In this document: one piece after another, positions 1-6,110 of the stretch | Numbering within the stretch: the stretch's first letter is position 1 | Layout of the letters: every line of letters begins with the position of its first letter | Assembly: GCA_021795795.1 (NCBI GenBank) | Contig: JAJYPA010000400.1 | Span: 1 to 7,602, forward strand | Origin: Pseudomonadota bacterium | Lineage (GTDB): Bacteria > Pseudomonadota > Gammaproteobacteria > Halothiobacillales > Halothiobacillaceae | Direction: 5' to 3' | Length of the DNA: 7,602 nucleotides | Made by a program: the position numbers and the translations under genes | Notes under the pieces: generated by a model | Databases searched by the model: none | Told to the model about the DNA's origin: nothing | What the model saw: the letters and a program-made list of their open reading frames with translations, nothing else

Positions 1-55
1 AGAAGAAATGGGCGGCTTGGCGGGCGTCCACCATCAACAGAAAAGAAGACTGCAT
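1..55 (-). CDS. Possible 5' end of a minus-strand gene (partial, truncated by window edge)
   Basis: Reading the minus strand from an ATG at 55 gives MQSSFLLMVDARQAAHFF before the window ends. The codons after residue 8 end mostly in C or G, which fits coding DNA of this GC content. A competing ATG at 68 in another frame (MRHYDAVFF...) has a slightly better GAGG-like site before it, so the frame is uncertain. The motif DARQAAHFF is loosely like the start of Panacea/SocA-like proteins, but 18 codons are too few to assign a family. Confidence 0.25.
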   Translation of the reverse strand, partial: MQSSFLLMVDARQAAHFF

Positions 56-293
56 CGTAATGTCTCATAGCGGCCCTCACCAGGCACTCGGAGCACCCAG
101 CAAAACCAGGCCATCCGCCCCGGCCCGCCTGGCGCTCACGAGACACAATGATACAAATTGTCTTGTTTTGTGGTGCCTCATGGATCTGGTCTGATGCTAT
201 TACCCGTTGCCAATCCTGAGGCTATGGCAACAGCTCGACGCAAGGCTCCAACCATTGTGTTGTGGTCTGCCATGAAACGCTGCGGAAACGAGT

Positions 294-515
294 GTTTTCG
301 CGCGTTCATGCACGAACGACTCTGCATGGTGACTAAATGGTAGGCTCCAGCCGCCCCGGTCAGCCACGCACCGCCACGCCCTTATTGGGCGCAGACGGCA
401 CACCAACTTCCCGAGTTGCTGCACAGCAGCCATACAACACAGCTCGTACCTACTCTCCCAGCTCGCGCGTTCGTTTCGGCCGTTGTAGTTCTCCGCATTA
501 CCTGCCCATGACTAC
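294..515. repeat. Diverged direct repeat, copy A
   Basis: This segment aligns in the same orientation with 931-1082. Shared blocks include the CATGC.CGAACG region near 307-318, a small hairpin (CGCCC at 377-381 pairing with GGGCG at 387-391), TCGTTTCGGC near 472, and a final GACTAC. Copy A carries about 75-80 extra bases between the hairpin and the TCGTTTCGGC block. I see no convincing gene in 56-577. The short ORFs there overlap one another in several frames and have no good ribosome binding site. Confidence 0.6.
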
Positions 516-577
516 CCACCCATCGCATCAATCTGCTAGCTCGCATGGTTCACGATCATGGGAATCATTCATATTTT

Positions 578-832
578 TTAGTTGTCCTTACGCCTAACTA
601 TTGCCACCTTATTTCCGCCAACCGAAACAATGCTTGCATTGTGTTCCTCCCTCAGAATTCGACGCACCTCAGTTTTCGTATGGCTATTCTCACGCCGATA
701 GGACGCAAGATATTTCATGTCTGCAGCATCTTGATATGAAACGTCTTTTGTTAAAAGGTCTCTCCTGATAGAACTTGCTATTGCGCTGCGATGCACCTCT
801 AGCTGGTCGTCTGTCAACTCTTTCCTAGCCAT
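578..832 (-). CDS. Small hypothetical protein, 84 aa
   Basis: I do not recognise this protein. It is hydrophilic and rich in Arg, Lys, Asp and Glu, with no signal peptide, membrane segment or Cys, and ends in a basic tail (VAIVRRKDN). Such a composition suits a small cytoplasmic, possibly nucleic-acid-binding protein, but that is inference. The gene looks real because it starts with ATG, has AGGA seven bases upstream on its own strand, and is preceded by a TTGACA -35 box. It is more AT-rich than the R-M operon and lies between two diverged direct repeats, so it resembles a separately acquired cassette. It is divergently oriented from the R-M operon. Confidence 0.7.
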   Translation of the reverse strand: MARKELTDDQLEVHRSAIASSIRRDLLTKDVSYQDAADMKYLASYRRENSHTKTEVRRILREEHNASIVSVGGNKVAIVRRKDN

Positions 833-862
833 GTCGGTTTCCTGTTTTGAAAAAGGTGGATA

Positions 863-891
863 ATTTTTTATTTTTTGGTGGCAAATGTCAA
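863..891 (-). promoter_or_regulatory. Promoter of the 84-aa minus-strand gene
   Basis: On the minus strand a perfect TTGACA lies at 891-886. Seventeen bases further on is an A-rich AAAAAT (868-863) inside a run of A and T. The -35 match is strong and the -10 match is weak. The start codon at 832 lies about 30 bases beyond the -10 region, leaving room for a short leader with an AGGA ribosome binding site. The same AT-rich stretch contains TTATCCACC, one mismatch from a DnaA box, which I take as chance. Confidence 0.55.
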
Positions 892-930
892 GAAGTTTGA
901 TATCTTCTGAGAGTCGCCGTGCTTAGCAAG

Positions 931-1082
931 CCTTTTCACGCGCCCATGCGCGAACGGCCTTGCGCTGGCGACCAGATGCTGGCCCTAGCCATCCCAGTCA
1001 GCGGCGCAGCACGCGCCTGTACGCCCATTTTGGGCGGTCGTTTCGGCGGCCGCAGTTCGCTGCGTTGCCTAACAGGGACTAC
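931..1082. repeat. Diverged direct repeat, copy B
   Basis: This is the second copy of the repeat at 294-515. It keeps the CATGCGCGAACGG block, a hairpin (CGCCCA at 1022-1027 with TGGGCG at 1031-1036), the TCGTTTCGGC block and the final GACTAC. It lacks the 75-80 base insertion of copy A. The hairpin arms are kept although the loop and closing pair differ, which may point to a structured RNA or DNA element. No gene is evident in 833-1157, which otherwise holds the promoter of the small gene and the operator of the R-M operon. Confidence 0.6.
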
Positions 1083-1116
1083 TCGCCCCCACTTCGCTCT
1101 TCAGGCTCGTAGCGCA

Positions 1117-1148
1117 TACACCAGTATGGTGTAATATGGTGCATATTA
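1117..1148 (+). promoter_or_regulatory. Tandem palindromic operator and likely promoter of the R-M operon
   Basis: Two perfect inverted repeats overlap by two bases: TACACC-5 nt-GGTGTA (1117-1133) and TAATAT-5 nt-ATATTA (1132-1148). Each has 6-bp arms and a 5-nt spacer. They lie just ahead of the ribbon-helix-helix gene, a usual place for autoregulatory sites of such proteins. TAATAT (1132-1137) or TATTAT (1144-1149) could be the -10 box, so bound repressor would block RNA polymerase. Neither has a clear -35 box, which suggests a weak or activated promoter. A start from TATTAT would give an almost leaderless mRNA. Confidence 0.65.
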
Positions 1149-1157
1149 TGTGGGCGG

Positions 1158-1373
1158 ATGACCATGGCGAACAAAACGAAGCGAGCGGTGAGTCCAAAGA
1201 TAGAAACCCAGACCTTGCGTGCTTCGGTGAGCTTCCCGCGCGATTTGTACGACACCCTCGAACGCATAGCCAGGGACCGTAAGGTGTCCTTGGCCTGGGT
1301 CGTGCGCGACGCGGCGGAAAAATACGTGGGCGACCAGTGGCCGCTGTTCGACGACAGAGGGAAGGGCGCATGA
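1158..1373 (+). CDS. Ribbon-helix-helix (CopG-like) regulator of the R-M operon
   Basis: This 71-aa protein fits the ribbon-helix-helix fold. A basic N-terminal tail is followed by a beta strand with alternating residues (TLRASVSFP, about 19-27), helix A (RDLYDTLERIARDRK) and helix B (SLAWVVRDAAEKYVGD). Such proteins dimerise and insert the strand pair into the DNA major groove. The tail QWPLFDDRGKGA follows the fold. The gene is first in the operon, directly after two tandem palindromes, so it is probably the autoregulator and may play the part that C proteins play in other R-M systems. No clear Shine-Dalgarno site precedes ATG 1158; ATG 1164 is an alternative start. The stop at 1371-1373 abuts the vsr start. 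Confidence 0.85.
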   Translation: MTMANKTKRAVSPKIETQTLRASVSFPRDLYDTLERIARDRKVSLAWVVRDAAEKYVGDQWPLFDDRGKGA

Positions 1374-1781
1374 ATGGACACGCTCGACCCACAGCAACGC
1401 TCGGCGCGGATGGCGCTCGTCCGCAGCAAAAACACAAAGCCGGAACTGGTCGTGCGCCGATTGGTGCATGCGCTCGGCTACCGCTACCGGTTACATCGAT
1501 GCGACTTGCCAGGGACACCCGATCTGGTGTTTGCTGCCCGCAGCAAGGTGATCTTCGTTCATGGCTGCTTCTGGCACCGGCACGTCGGCTGCGCGCTTGC
1601 TAGGCTGCCGAAGTCACGCGTCGACTTTTGGGTGCCGAAACTTGAAGGCAACGCCGAACGCGACAAGCGCAACATGCGTGCGCTTCGGCGCTTGGGGTGG
1701 GGCGTGATGACGATTTGGGAATGCCAGTTGCGCGACACGCCGCAGCTGGAAAGCAGGATCAGGAGGTTCTTGGATGCGTAG
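1374..1781 (+). CDS. vsr: Very short patch repair endonuclease (Vsr)
   Basis: Vsr nicks DNA 5' of the T in T:G mismatches that arise when 5-methylcytosine is deaminated, and so protects sites of a C5-methyltransferase. The 135-aa length matches the family. Visible family features are MDTLDPQQRSARMALVRSKNTKPE at the N-terminus, catalytic Asp50 in LPGTPDLVF, and the HGCFWHRH core with His63, Trp67 and His68. Cys65, His70, Cys73 and Cys117 match the zinc ligands of E. coli Vsr. The ATG directly follows the stop of the regulator gene and has an AAGGG site 7 bases upstream. Its 3' end overlaps the methyltransferase start by 8 bases, so its target is probably that enzyme's recognition site. Confidence 0.96.
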   Translation: MDTLDPQQRSARMALVRSKNTKPELVVRRLVHALGYRYRLHRCDLPGTPDLVFAARSKVIFVHGCFWHRHVGCALARLPKSRVDFWVPKLEGNAERDKRNMRALRRLGWGVMTIWECQLRDTPQLESRIRRFLDA

Positions 1782-2970
1782 CGTTGAACTGTTTGCCGGA
1801 GCTGGTGGTCTGGCAATGGGCATGGGACGGGCTGGCTTCAATCACGCCGCAGTTATCGAGTGGAACCACGATTCCTGCGAGACGTTTCGCTTCAATCAAC
1901 AGAACCACGCCCACGACGTGGAGCAGTGGCCGCTGTTCGAGGGCGATGCCCGCGCATTCGACTACGGCACCATTGGCGGTGACGTGATGGTGGTTTCGGG
2001 CGGCCCCCCGTGCCAACCGTTTTCGCTCGGCGGCAAACACCGCGGCCACATGGACGAACGTGACATGTTCCCGCAGGCGGTGAGGGCGGTCCGCGAGCTT
2101 CAACCCAAGGCTTTCATCTTTGAGAACGTGAAGGGCCTGCTTCGACAAACCTTCGCGTCGTACTTTGAGTACATCTATCTGCAGCTCTCACATCCTGAAC
2201 TCATGCGCAAGAAGGGTGAGACATGGGAACGCCACTGCGGGCGGCTGGAACGGCACCACACCAGCAACAAGGGCGCGGCCAGCTACAATGTGGTCTATCG
2301 GCTTCTGAACGCCGCAGACCATGGCGTGCCGCAACGGCGCGAACGTGTATTCCTGGTTGGCTTCCGCTCTGATTTGGGCGTCGAGTGGGCATTCCCAGAA
2401 GCGACGTACTCCGAGGAAGCCTTGCTTCGCGACATGTGGGTGACCGGCGACTACTGGGAGCGCCACCGGGTGGCGAAACGGAATCGCCCAACGATTCCGC
2501 TCAAGCTGGCGCTACGGATTGCGCGGCTGCGCGACGATGATATATTCACCGGATTACCTTGGAGAACCGTCCGCGACGCGATAGCGGACTTGCCAGACCC
2601 CGAAAAGCACCCCCGAAACGGGATTGCCAATCACGTTTTCAACGCGGGCGCGCGCAGCTATCCTGGTCATACCGGCAGCCCACTGGACGAACCAGCCAAG
2701 ACATTGAAGGCCGGCGACCACGGCGTGCCAGGAGGCGAAAATATGCTGCTACGGCCTAACGGTTCGATGCGCTACTTCACTGCGCGCGAAGCCGCGCGGC
2801 TTCAAACGTTTCCAGATGACTACATTTTTTGCGGGTCATGGACGGAAACAATGCGCCAACTTGGCAACGCCGTGCCGGTGCGCCTGGCTGAAGTAATCGC
2901 GGGTTCGGTGGCTGCCAGCTTGCGCGCGAAAACAGAGAACCTGATGGGACTGGACTGCAATGCGGCATAA
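1774..2970 (+). CDS. DNA (cytosine-5-)-methyltransferase, modification subunit
   Basis: This enzyme transfers a methyl group from S-adenosylmethionine to carbon 5 of cytosine in the recognition site, protecting host DNA. The 398-aa protein shows the family motifs in order: motif I VELFAGAGG (4-12), motif IV GGPPCQPFS (76-84) with catalytic Cys80, motif VI ENV (117-119), motif VIII around QRRER (187-191), a region near KTLKAGDHGVPGG matching motif IX, and motif X GNAVP (364-368). The target recognition domain should lie between about residues 200 and 310. A perfect AGGAGG (1761-1766) sits 7 bases before the ATG, which is inside the vsr end. It is the likely partner of the GIY-YIG nuclease at 4958. 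The end overlaps the FRG gene by 11 bases. Confidence 0.97.
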   Translation: MRSVELFAGAGGLAMGMGRAGFNHAAVIEWNHDSCETFRFNQQNHAHDVEQWPLFEGDARAFDYGTIGGDVMVVSGGPPCQPFSLGGKHRGHMDERDMFPQAVRAVRELQPKAFIFENVKGLLRQTFASYFEYIYLQLSHPELMRKKGETWERHCGRLERHHTSNKGAASYNVVYRLLNAADHGVPQRRERVFLVGFRSDLGVEWAFPEATYSEEALLRDMWVTGDYWERHRVAKRNRPTIPLKLALRIARLRDDDIFTGLPWRTVRDAIADLPDPEKHPRNGIANHVFNAGARSYPGHTGSPLDEPAKTLKAGDHGVPGGENMLLRPNGSMRYFTAREAARLQTFPDDYIFCGSWTETMRQLGNAVPVRLAEVIAGSVAASLRAKTENLMGLDCNAA

Positions 2971-3712
2971 CGATCGTGAAATCAATTCGGTCAACGATCT
3001 ATTGACGTCGCTACGCGAGCTTTCGGCGCAGCGCGAAGTCGTGTGGTTCCGTGGCCACGCAAACAAAGATTGGCAGTTGACTCCGTCCTTGGCGCGCAAC
3101 GTAAACCATCTTCCCAAGGAAAGAGAACTCATCAAACGGTTTATACAGCTCGCCGTGCCGCACTTGACAGAAGATACCCCACGCAATGACTGGGAGTGGA
3201 TATTCTTGATGCAGCACCACCGAGTCCCCACACGCTTGCTTGATTGGACTGAATCACCGCTGGCCGCCCTGTGGTTTGCGGTCAATTCGAGCACGGCAGC
3301 GGACAACACCAGAGACGGCGCGTTCTGGTGCCTGGCGCCACTGTCCCTCAACAGACAAGCGGGCTTCCGCGCACCGTTTGACAACGAACTACCAGGCTTT
3401 GGTAAAGACAATGTGCTGGATGGTTGGTTGCCTGATCGGCAAACCACTGGCTTGGCGCTGAACCCCGTGGCGGCGACCGGTCCGCGGACATCGCGGCGCA
3501 TGGCAGCGCAGCTGGGTAACTTCACCATATCCGACCGCGGCTCTAGTGCGATTGAATTGGTTGGTACAAGAGATCATGTTTGGCGGTTCATAATTCCGGC
3601 AAGCTCCAAGGCGAGTATCGCCGAGGAACTCAAGCTGCTGCGCTTCACAGAATTGACACTCTTCCCCGACTTAGATCGCGTTGCCACATCGACAAAGGAG
3701 CTGTTGGTATGA
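2960..3712 (+). CDS. FRG domain-containing protein
   Basis: The 250-aa protein is a standalone FRG domain, named after a conserved Phe-Arg-Gly. Family hallmarks are WFRGH (29-33), LTPSLAR (40-46), and the long conserved block QHHRVPTRLLDWTESPLAAL (85-104) followed by WFA. GNFTIS and FTELTLFPDLD near the C-terminus also recur in the family. The biochemical activity of FRG proteins is not settled to my knowledge; they are often found in phage and defence loci. Here the gene sits between the methyltransferase and DUF262 genes, overlapping both (11 and 4 bases), so it is co-translated with them and probably acts in the same defence system. Two CCGCGG sites (3482 and 3535) lie within it. Confidence 0.93.
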   Translation: MRHNDREINSVNDLLTSLRELSAQREVVWFRGHANKDWQLTPSLARNVNHLPKERELIKRFIQLAVPHLTEDTPRNDWEWIFLMQHHRVPTRLLDWTESPLAALWFAVNSSTAADNTRDGAFWCLAPLSLNRQAGFRAPFDNELPGFGKDNVLDGWLPDRQTTGLALNPVAATGPRTSRRMAAQLGNFTISDRGSSAIELVGTRDHVWRFIIPASSKASIAEELKLLRFTELTLFPDLDRVATSTKELLV

Positions 3713-4788
3713 GGCCATTTCGGATCACACGCATCAGCGAGCCAGATAATAGCGCTTGGCGTCTTTATCGAACGCGCGAGACGATTCAAGCCGACCCTGA
3801 GTATCAGCGTTTAAGCGATATTTGGACTGAGGAAAAGAAGCAACTGCTCATCGACACAATCCTGAATGGCTTCGATGTGCCAAAGCTGTATTTCCACAAG
3901 TTCCCCACTCCGGTCACTGTAGCGGACAAGGAATACGAATACGCGATCATCGACGGAAAGCAGCGACTTGAAGCGATATGGGAGTTCATCGACGGAAAGT
4001 TCCCGCTGTCTACGGACTTCGAGTGCCTATGGGACACGACGTTGGCCGCTGCGGGAATGACGTACTCGGAGTTAGGGAAAAATTATCCAGACTTGCGCAA
4101 CGCAATCGATAGTTACGGGCTTACCGTAGTTTGTATCGAAACAAACGATCTGGAGATCATCGAGGACATGTTTTCTCGTCTCAACGAGGCGGTGCCGCTC
4201 AGCGCGGCGGAGAAACGCAACGCCAAGGGCGGACCGGTGCCTGGCGCTATCAAGACACTGACGGCAAGCCGGCTCTTCCAAAGCAAGATTCCGTTTGGCA
4301 ACAGCCGGTACCGTCACTTCGACCTGGCTGCCAAGTTCTTAATGTCCACGGAAATGAACAAGGTCATCGACACCAAGAAGCGAACTCTGGATAAGTACGT
4401 CATCAACTGGGCTGCGAAAGCCCCGCGCGATCAGGCCTTACCCTGCTATGGCACTGCTGTGTCGATCACTGAAGACATGGCCAATGTATTCACGGATCGG
4501 GATAGGCTGTTGCGTCAAGTGGGCGTAGTGACCTTGTATTTTCACTTGTTCCGCTTAGCGCGCGCACAAGGCTGGACCGCTGAAATCGAGCGACGCAAGT
4601 TGGATGCCTTCGAGGACGAGAGGGCGCGGAACCGGGCATTAGTCGAGGCCGGCGAAAGTGGAAATGCCGAGCTGATCGAATTTGATCGCTACGCACAATC
4701 GTCAAACGATGCATATGCAGTGAAGATCCGGCTGCGTACACTGCTCAATGCAGTTTTCAACCGCAATGTGACAATCGAAGAGCTGTAG
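3709..4788 (+). CDS. DUF262 (GmrSD N-terminal-like) protein
   Basis: From ATG 3709 the protein is 359 aa. The start overlaps the FRG stop in an ATGA arrangement and has AAGGAG (3695-3700) 8 bases upstream; an in-frame start at 3580 would lie inside the FRG gene and is less likely. DUF262 hallmarks are YQR (32-34), W39 with TEEKKQLLIDTIL, IIDGKQRLEAI (80-90), FSRLN (155-159) and LSAAEKRN (164-171). The domain has a ParB/sulfiredoxin-like fold and occurs in GmrSD-type type IV restriction enzymes and in SspE, where it binds or hydrolyses nucleotides. I see no C-terminal DUF1524 HNH nuclease motif, so any DNA cutting would need a partner, perhaps FRG or the GIY-YIG enzyme. That partnership is inference. 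Confidence 0.93.
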   Translation: MRPFRITRISEPDNSAWRLYRTRETIQADPEYQRLSDIWTEEKKQLLIDTILNGFDVPKLYFHKFPTPVTVADKEYEYAIIDGKQRLEAIWEFIDGKFPLSTDFECLWDTTLAAAGMTYSELGKNYPDLRNAIDSYGLTVVCIETNDLEIIEDMFSRLNEAVPLSAAEKRNAKGGPVPGAIKTLTASRLFQSKIPFGNSRYRHFDLAAKFLMSTEMNKVIDTKKRTLDKYVINWAAKAPRDQALPCYGTAVSITEDMANVFTDRDRLLRQVGVVTLYFHLFRLARAQGWTAEIERRKLDAFEDERARNRALVEAGESGNAELIEFDRYAQSSNDAYAVKIRLRTLLNAVFNRNVTIEEL

Positions 4789-4890
4789 ATGACGCCACAT
4801 ACGGACAACGTGACAACGGCCTATCTGGTGGCGGCGAATCGTGGCAAGGATAATAAGTGGCACGAACAACAAGCTGAGGAGCATCCTTGA
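4789..4890 (+). CDS. Possible 33-aa ORF between DUF262 and the restriction gene
   Basis: An ATG directly follows the DUF262 stop and opens a 33-codon frame (MTPHTDNVTTAYLVAANRGK...HP) with GAAGAG nearby as a weak ribosome binding site. No family is recognised. It ends at 4888-4890, overlapping the TTG of the next tiny ORF. The 13-base sequence CACGAACAACAAG occurs in it (4861-4873) and again 32 bases later. Removing one 32-base interval would fuse both tiny ORFs into one of about 45 codons. It may be a remnant or a coupling peptide. Confidence 0.3.
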   Translation: MTPHTDNVTTAYLVAANRGKDNKWHEQQAEEHP

Positions 4891-4958
4891 GCCACGAACA
4901 ACAAGAACACTGGCCCGTAGGCGCATACACGGACCCCATTCCTATGGTTGATCGGTGA
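4887..4958 (+). CDS. Possible 23-aa leader ORF coupled to the restriction gene
   Basis: A TTG start at 4887 is preceded five bases upstream by AGGAG (4877-4881), the best ribosome binding site in the gap. The 23-codon frame (MSHEQQEHWPVGAYTDPIPM...) ends with TGA at 4956-4958, overlapping the ATG of the restriction gene in a TGATG arrangement. Because the restriction gene lacks its own Shine-Dalgarno site, ribosomes terminating here may re-initiate on it. The peptide itself has no recognised family. Confidence 0.35.
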   Translation: MSHEQQEHWPVGAYTDPIPMVDR

Positions 4959-5725
4959 TGGAGGGGTTCGCCGAATTCGAGTTCGACCTTCCCCGCGCCC
5001 TCAAGGCTGAGCTGATCGGCCTTCTTGATGGGATGGAAACTGGTCTCCTTGACACGACCATCACCGCACACGTGCCGGAAGCGCAGGGGGTCTATCAACT
5101 GTTCTACGACGATGCCTTGGTCTATGTCGGCAAGACTGACGCCGAAGCAGGACTGTGCAAGCGCCTGACACGTCACGCGCGAAAAATCCTGCACCGCCCG
5201 ACGCTCACGGGAGCCGTGCGCTTCAAAGCGGTTCGCATCATGGTGTTCACCGCCATGGACCTAGAAACCCAGCTCATCAAGCACTACCGCGAGGCGCATG
5301 ACGGTGCGGCCGCCTGGAACGGCAGCGGCTTCGGATCAAATGATCCAGGACGGGAGCGCGAGACAACCAACAAGAGCCCCGAGGGTTTCGACGCGCAGCA
5401 CCCTATCAACATCGATCTTGCGGGCGAACTGTTAGAGCCCGGCACCATGTCCGTGGCCGCAGCGCTGTCAACGCTCAAAGCGGCGCTGCCCTACACGCTG
5501 CGCTACGAGACCTTGAGGAACGCACAGGGCCGGGCACGGCGGGGACAACCTCATGCGGATTTAACGGCAACCAACGTCACCATTCTGGCTGGCCCGCAGA
5601 CAGTGCGCGGGCTCATGCAAACGATCAGGGGAACCTTAGGGCCGGCTTGGCAGGCAACCGCCTTCGTAAGCCATGTAATCCTGTATAAGGAAGCGCGCAC
5701 GTATCAGTACGGCGAGGTGCTTTAG
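4958..5725 (+). CDS. GIY-YIG restriction endonuclease, Eco29kI family
   Basis: This is the likely restriction subunit, a type II endonuclease that cuts unmodified DNA. Numbering from ATG 4958 (255 aa), GVY (44-46) and YVG (56-58) replace GIY and YIG. They are followed by Arg69 and His73 in KRLTRHARK, Glu103 in MDLETQLI, and Asn121 in WNGSGFGSNDPGRER, the block typical of Eco29kI. Eco29kI itself recognises CCGCGG; shared specificity is plausible but unproven. GTG 4955 is an alternative start, and a TGA at 4949-4951 rules out anything further upstream. No Shine-Dalgarno site precedes it, so translation may be coupled to the preceding tiny ORF. The C-terminal 100 or so residues extend beyond the known catalytic core. 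Confidence 0.9.
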   Translation: MEGFAEFEFDLPRALKAELIGLLDGMETGLLDTTITAHVPEAQGVYQLFYDDALVYVGKTDAEAGLCKRLTRHARKILHRPTLTGAVRFKAVRIMVFTAMDLETQLIKHYREAHDGAAAWNGSGFGSNDPGRERETTNKSPEGFDAQHPINIDLAGELLEPGTMSVAAALSTLKAALPYTLRYETLRNAQGRARRGQPHADLTATNVTILAGPQTVRGLMQTIRGTLGPAWQATAFVSHVILYKEARTYQYGEVL

Positions 5726-5835
5726 GCCTCTGATGTCCAGTGGAACGGAAAACCTGTTAAGTGGTTATACGCCAGAATCCTCGCAATTTATCCGGACCAT
5801 ATGTGGGGGTGTAAGCCCAAACCCACAGAAAGTTC

Positions 5836-5862
5836 CGCCTTTATCGTCTTAAGGCGTTTTTT
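5836..5862 (+). terminator. Rho-independent terminator of the R-M operon
   Basis: CGCCTT (5836-5841) can pair with AAGGCG (5851-5856) across a 9-base loop, followed directly by six T residues (5857-5862). It lies about 110 bases after the restriction gene stop and is oriented to end plus-strand transcription. The 5726-5835 stretch before it holds no gene that I can see. Confidence 0.75.
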
Positions 5863-5899
5863 ACCGCAAGATGAGTACGCGGTGTATATGTGTTTACAT

Positions 5900-6088
5900 C
5901 TATTTGGGTATGATCGGATTGGACATGACCCGAATGATGCCATCAACATAGGAAAAACGAACGTTTTCTGAACACTTGGTATCTGGACACTTCTGGGGCC
6001 GTTTCCGGCCCAGATTCTGTCCAGTAACCCATCCAGCTTTCAGCGTCCGGTAAACCTCTTCATAACCCCAGATCACTGCGCGACCCAA
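5900..6088 (-). CDS. Small hypothetical protein with a Cys pair, possibly truncated
   Basis: The minus-strand frame gives up to 62 aa from TTG 6088, or 58 aa from GTG 6076. The frame stays open back to a stop at 6122-6124, inside the repeat copy that begins at 6111. Sequence such as GYEEVYRTLKAGWVTGQN and RPQKCPDTKCSENVRFSYVD looks protein-like, and the CPDTKC pair could bind a metal. There is no ATG and no clear ribosome binding site, so it may be the 3' remnant of a gene whose beginning was replaced by the repeat. No family is recognised. Confidence 0.35.
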   Translation of the reverse strand: MGRAVIWGYEEVYRTLKAGWVTGQNLGRKRPQKCPDTKCSENVRFSYVDGIIRVMSNPIIPK

Positions 6089-6110
6089 ACCGGACGAAAA
6101 GCGGCGCCGC

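Noticed and set aside
3..194. Plus-strand open frame from the left edge to TGA 192
   Set aside because: About 63 codons without a recognised motif or coding-like codon pattern; it overlaps other open frames.
590..1072. GCCTAAC sequences (591-597 and 1066-1072) as integron attC core sites
   Set aside because: No partner GTTRRRY core at a suitable distance and no attC-like imperfect palindrome between cores; the first lies inside the coding sequence of the small gene.
1069..1518. Long minus-strand frames opposite the regulator and vsr
   Set aside because: They are antisense to two well-supported genes and show no domain; they follow from the GC-rich codon pattern of the plus-strand genes.
2836..3528. 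230-aa minus-strand frame opposite the FRG gene
   Set aside because: Antisense to the methyltransferase end and the FRG gene, both of which have clear family motifs.
5893..5914. TTTACA and TATGAT as a promoter after the terminator
   Set aside because: The spacing between the boxes is only 10 bases, too short for a sigma-70 promoter.
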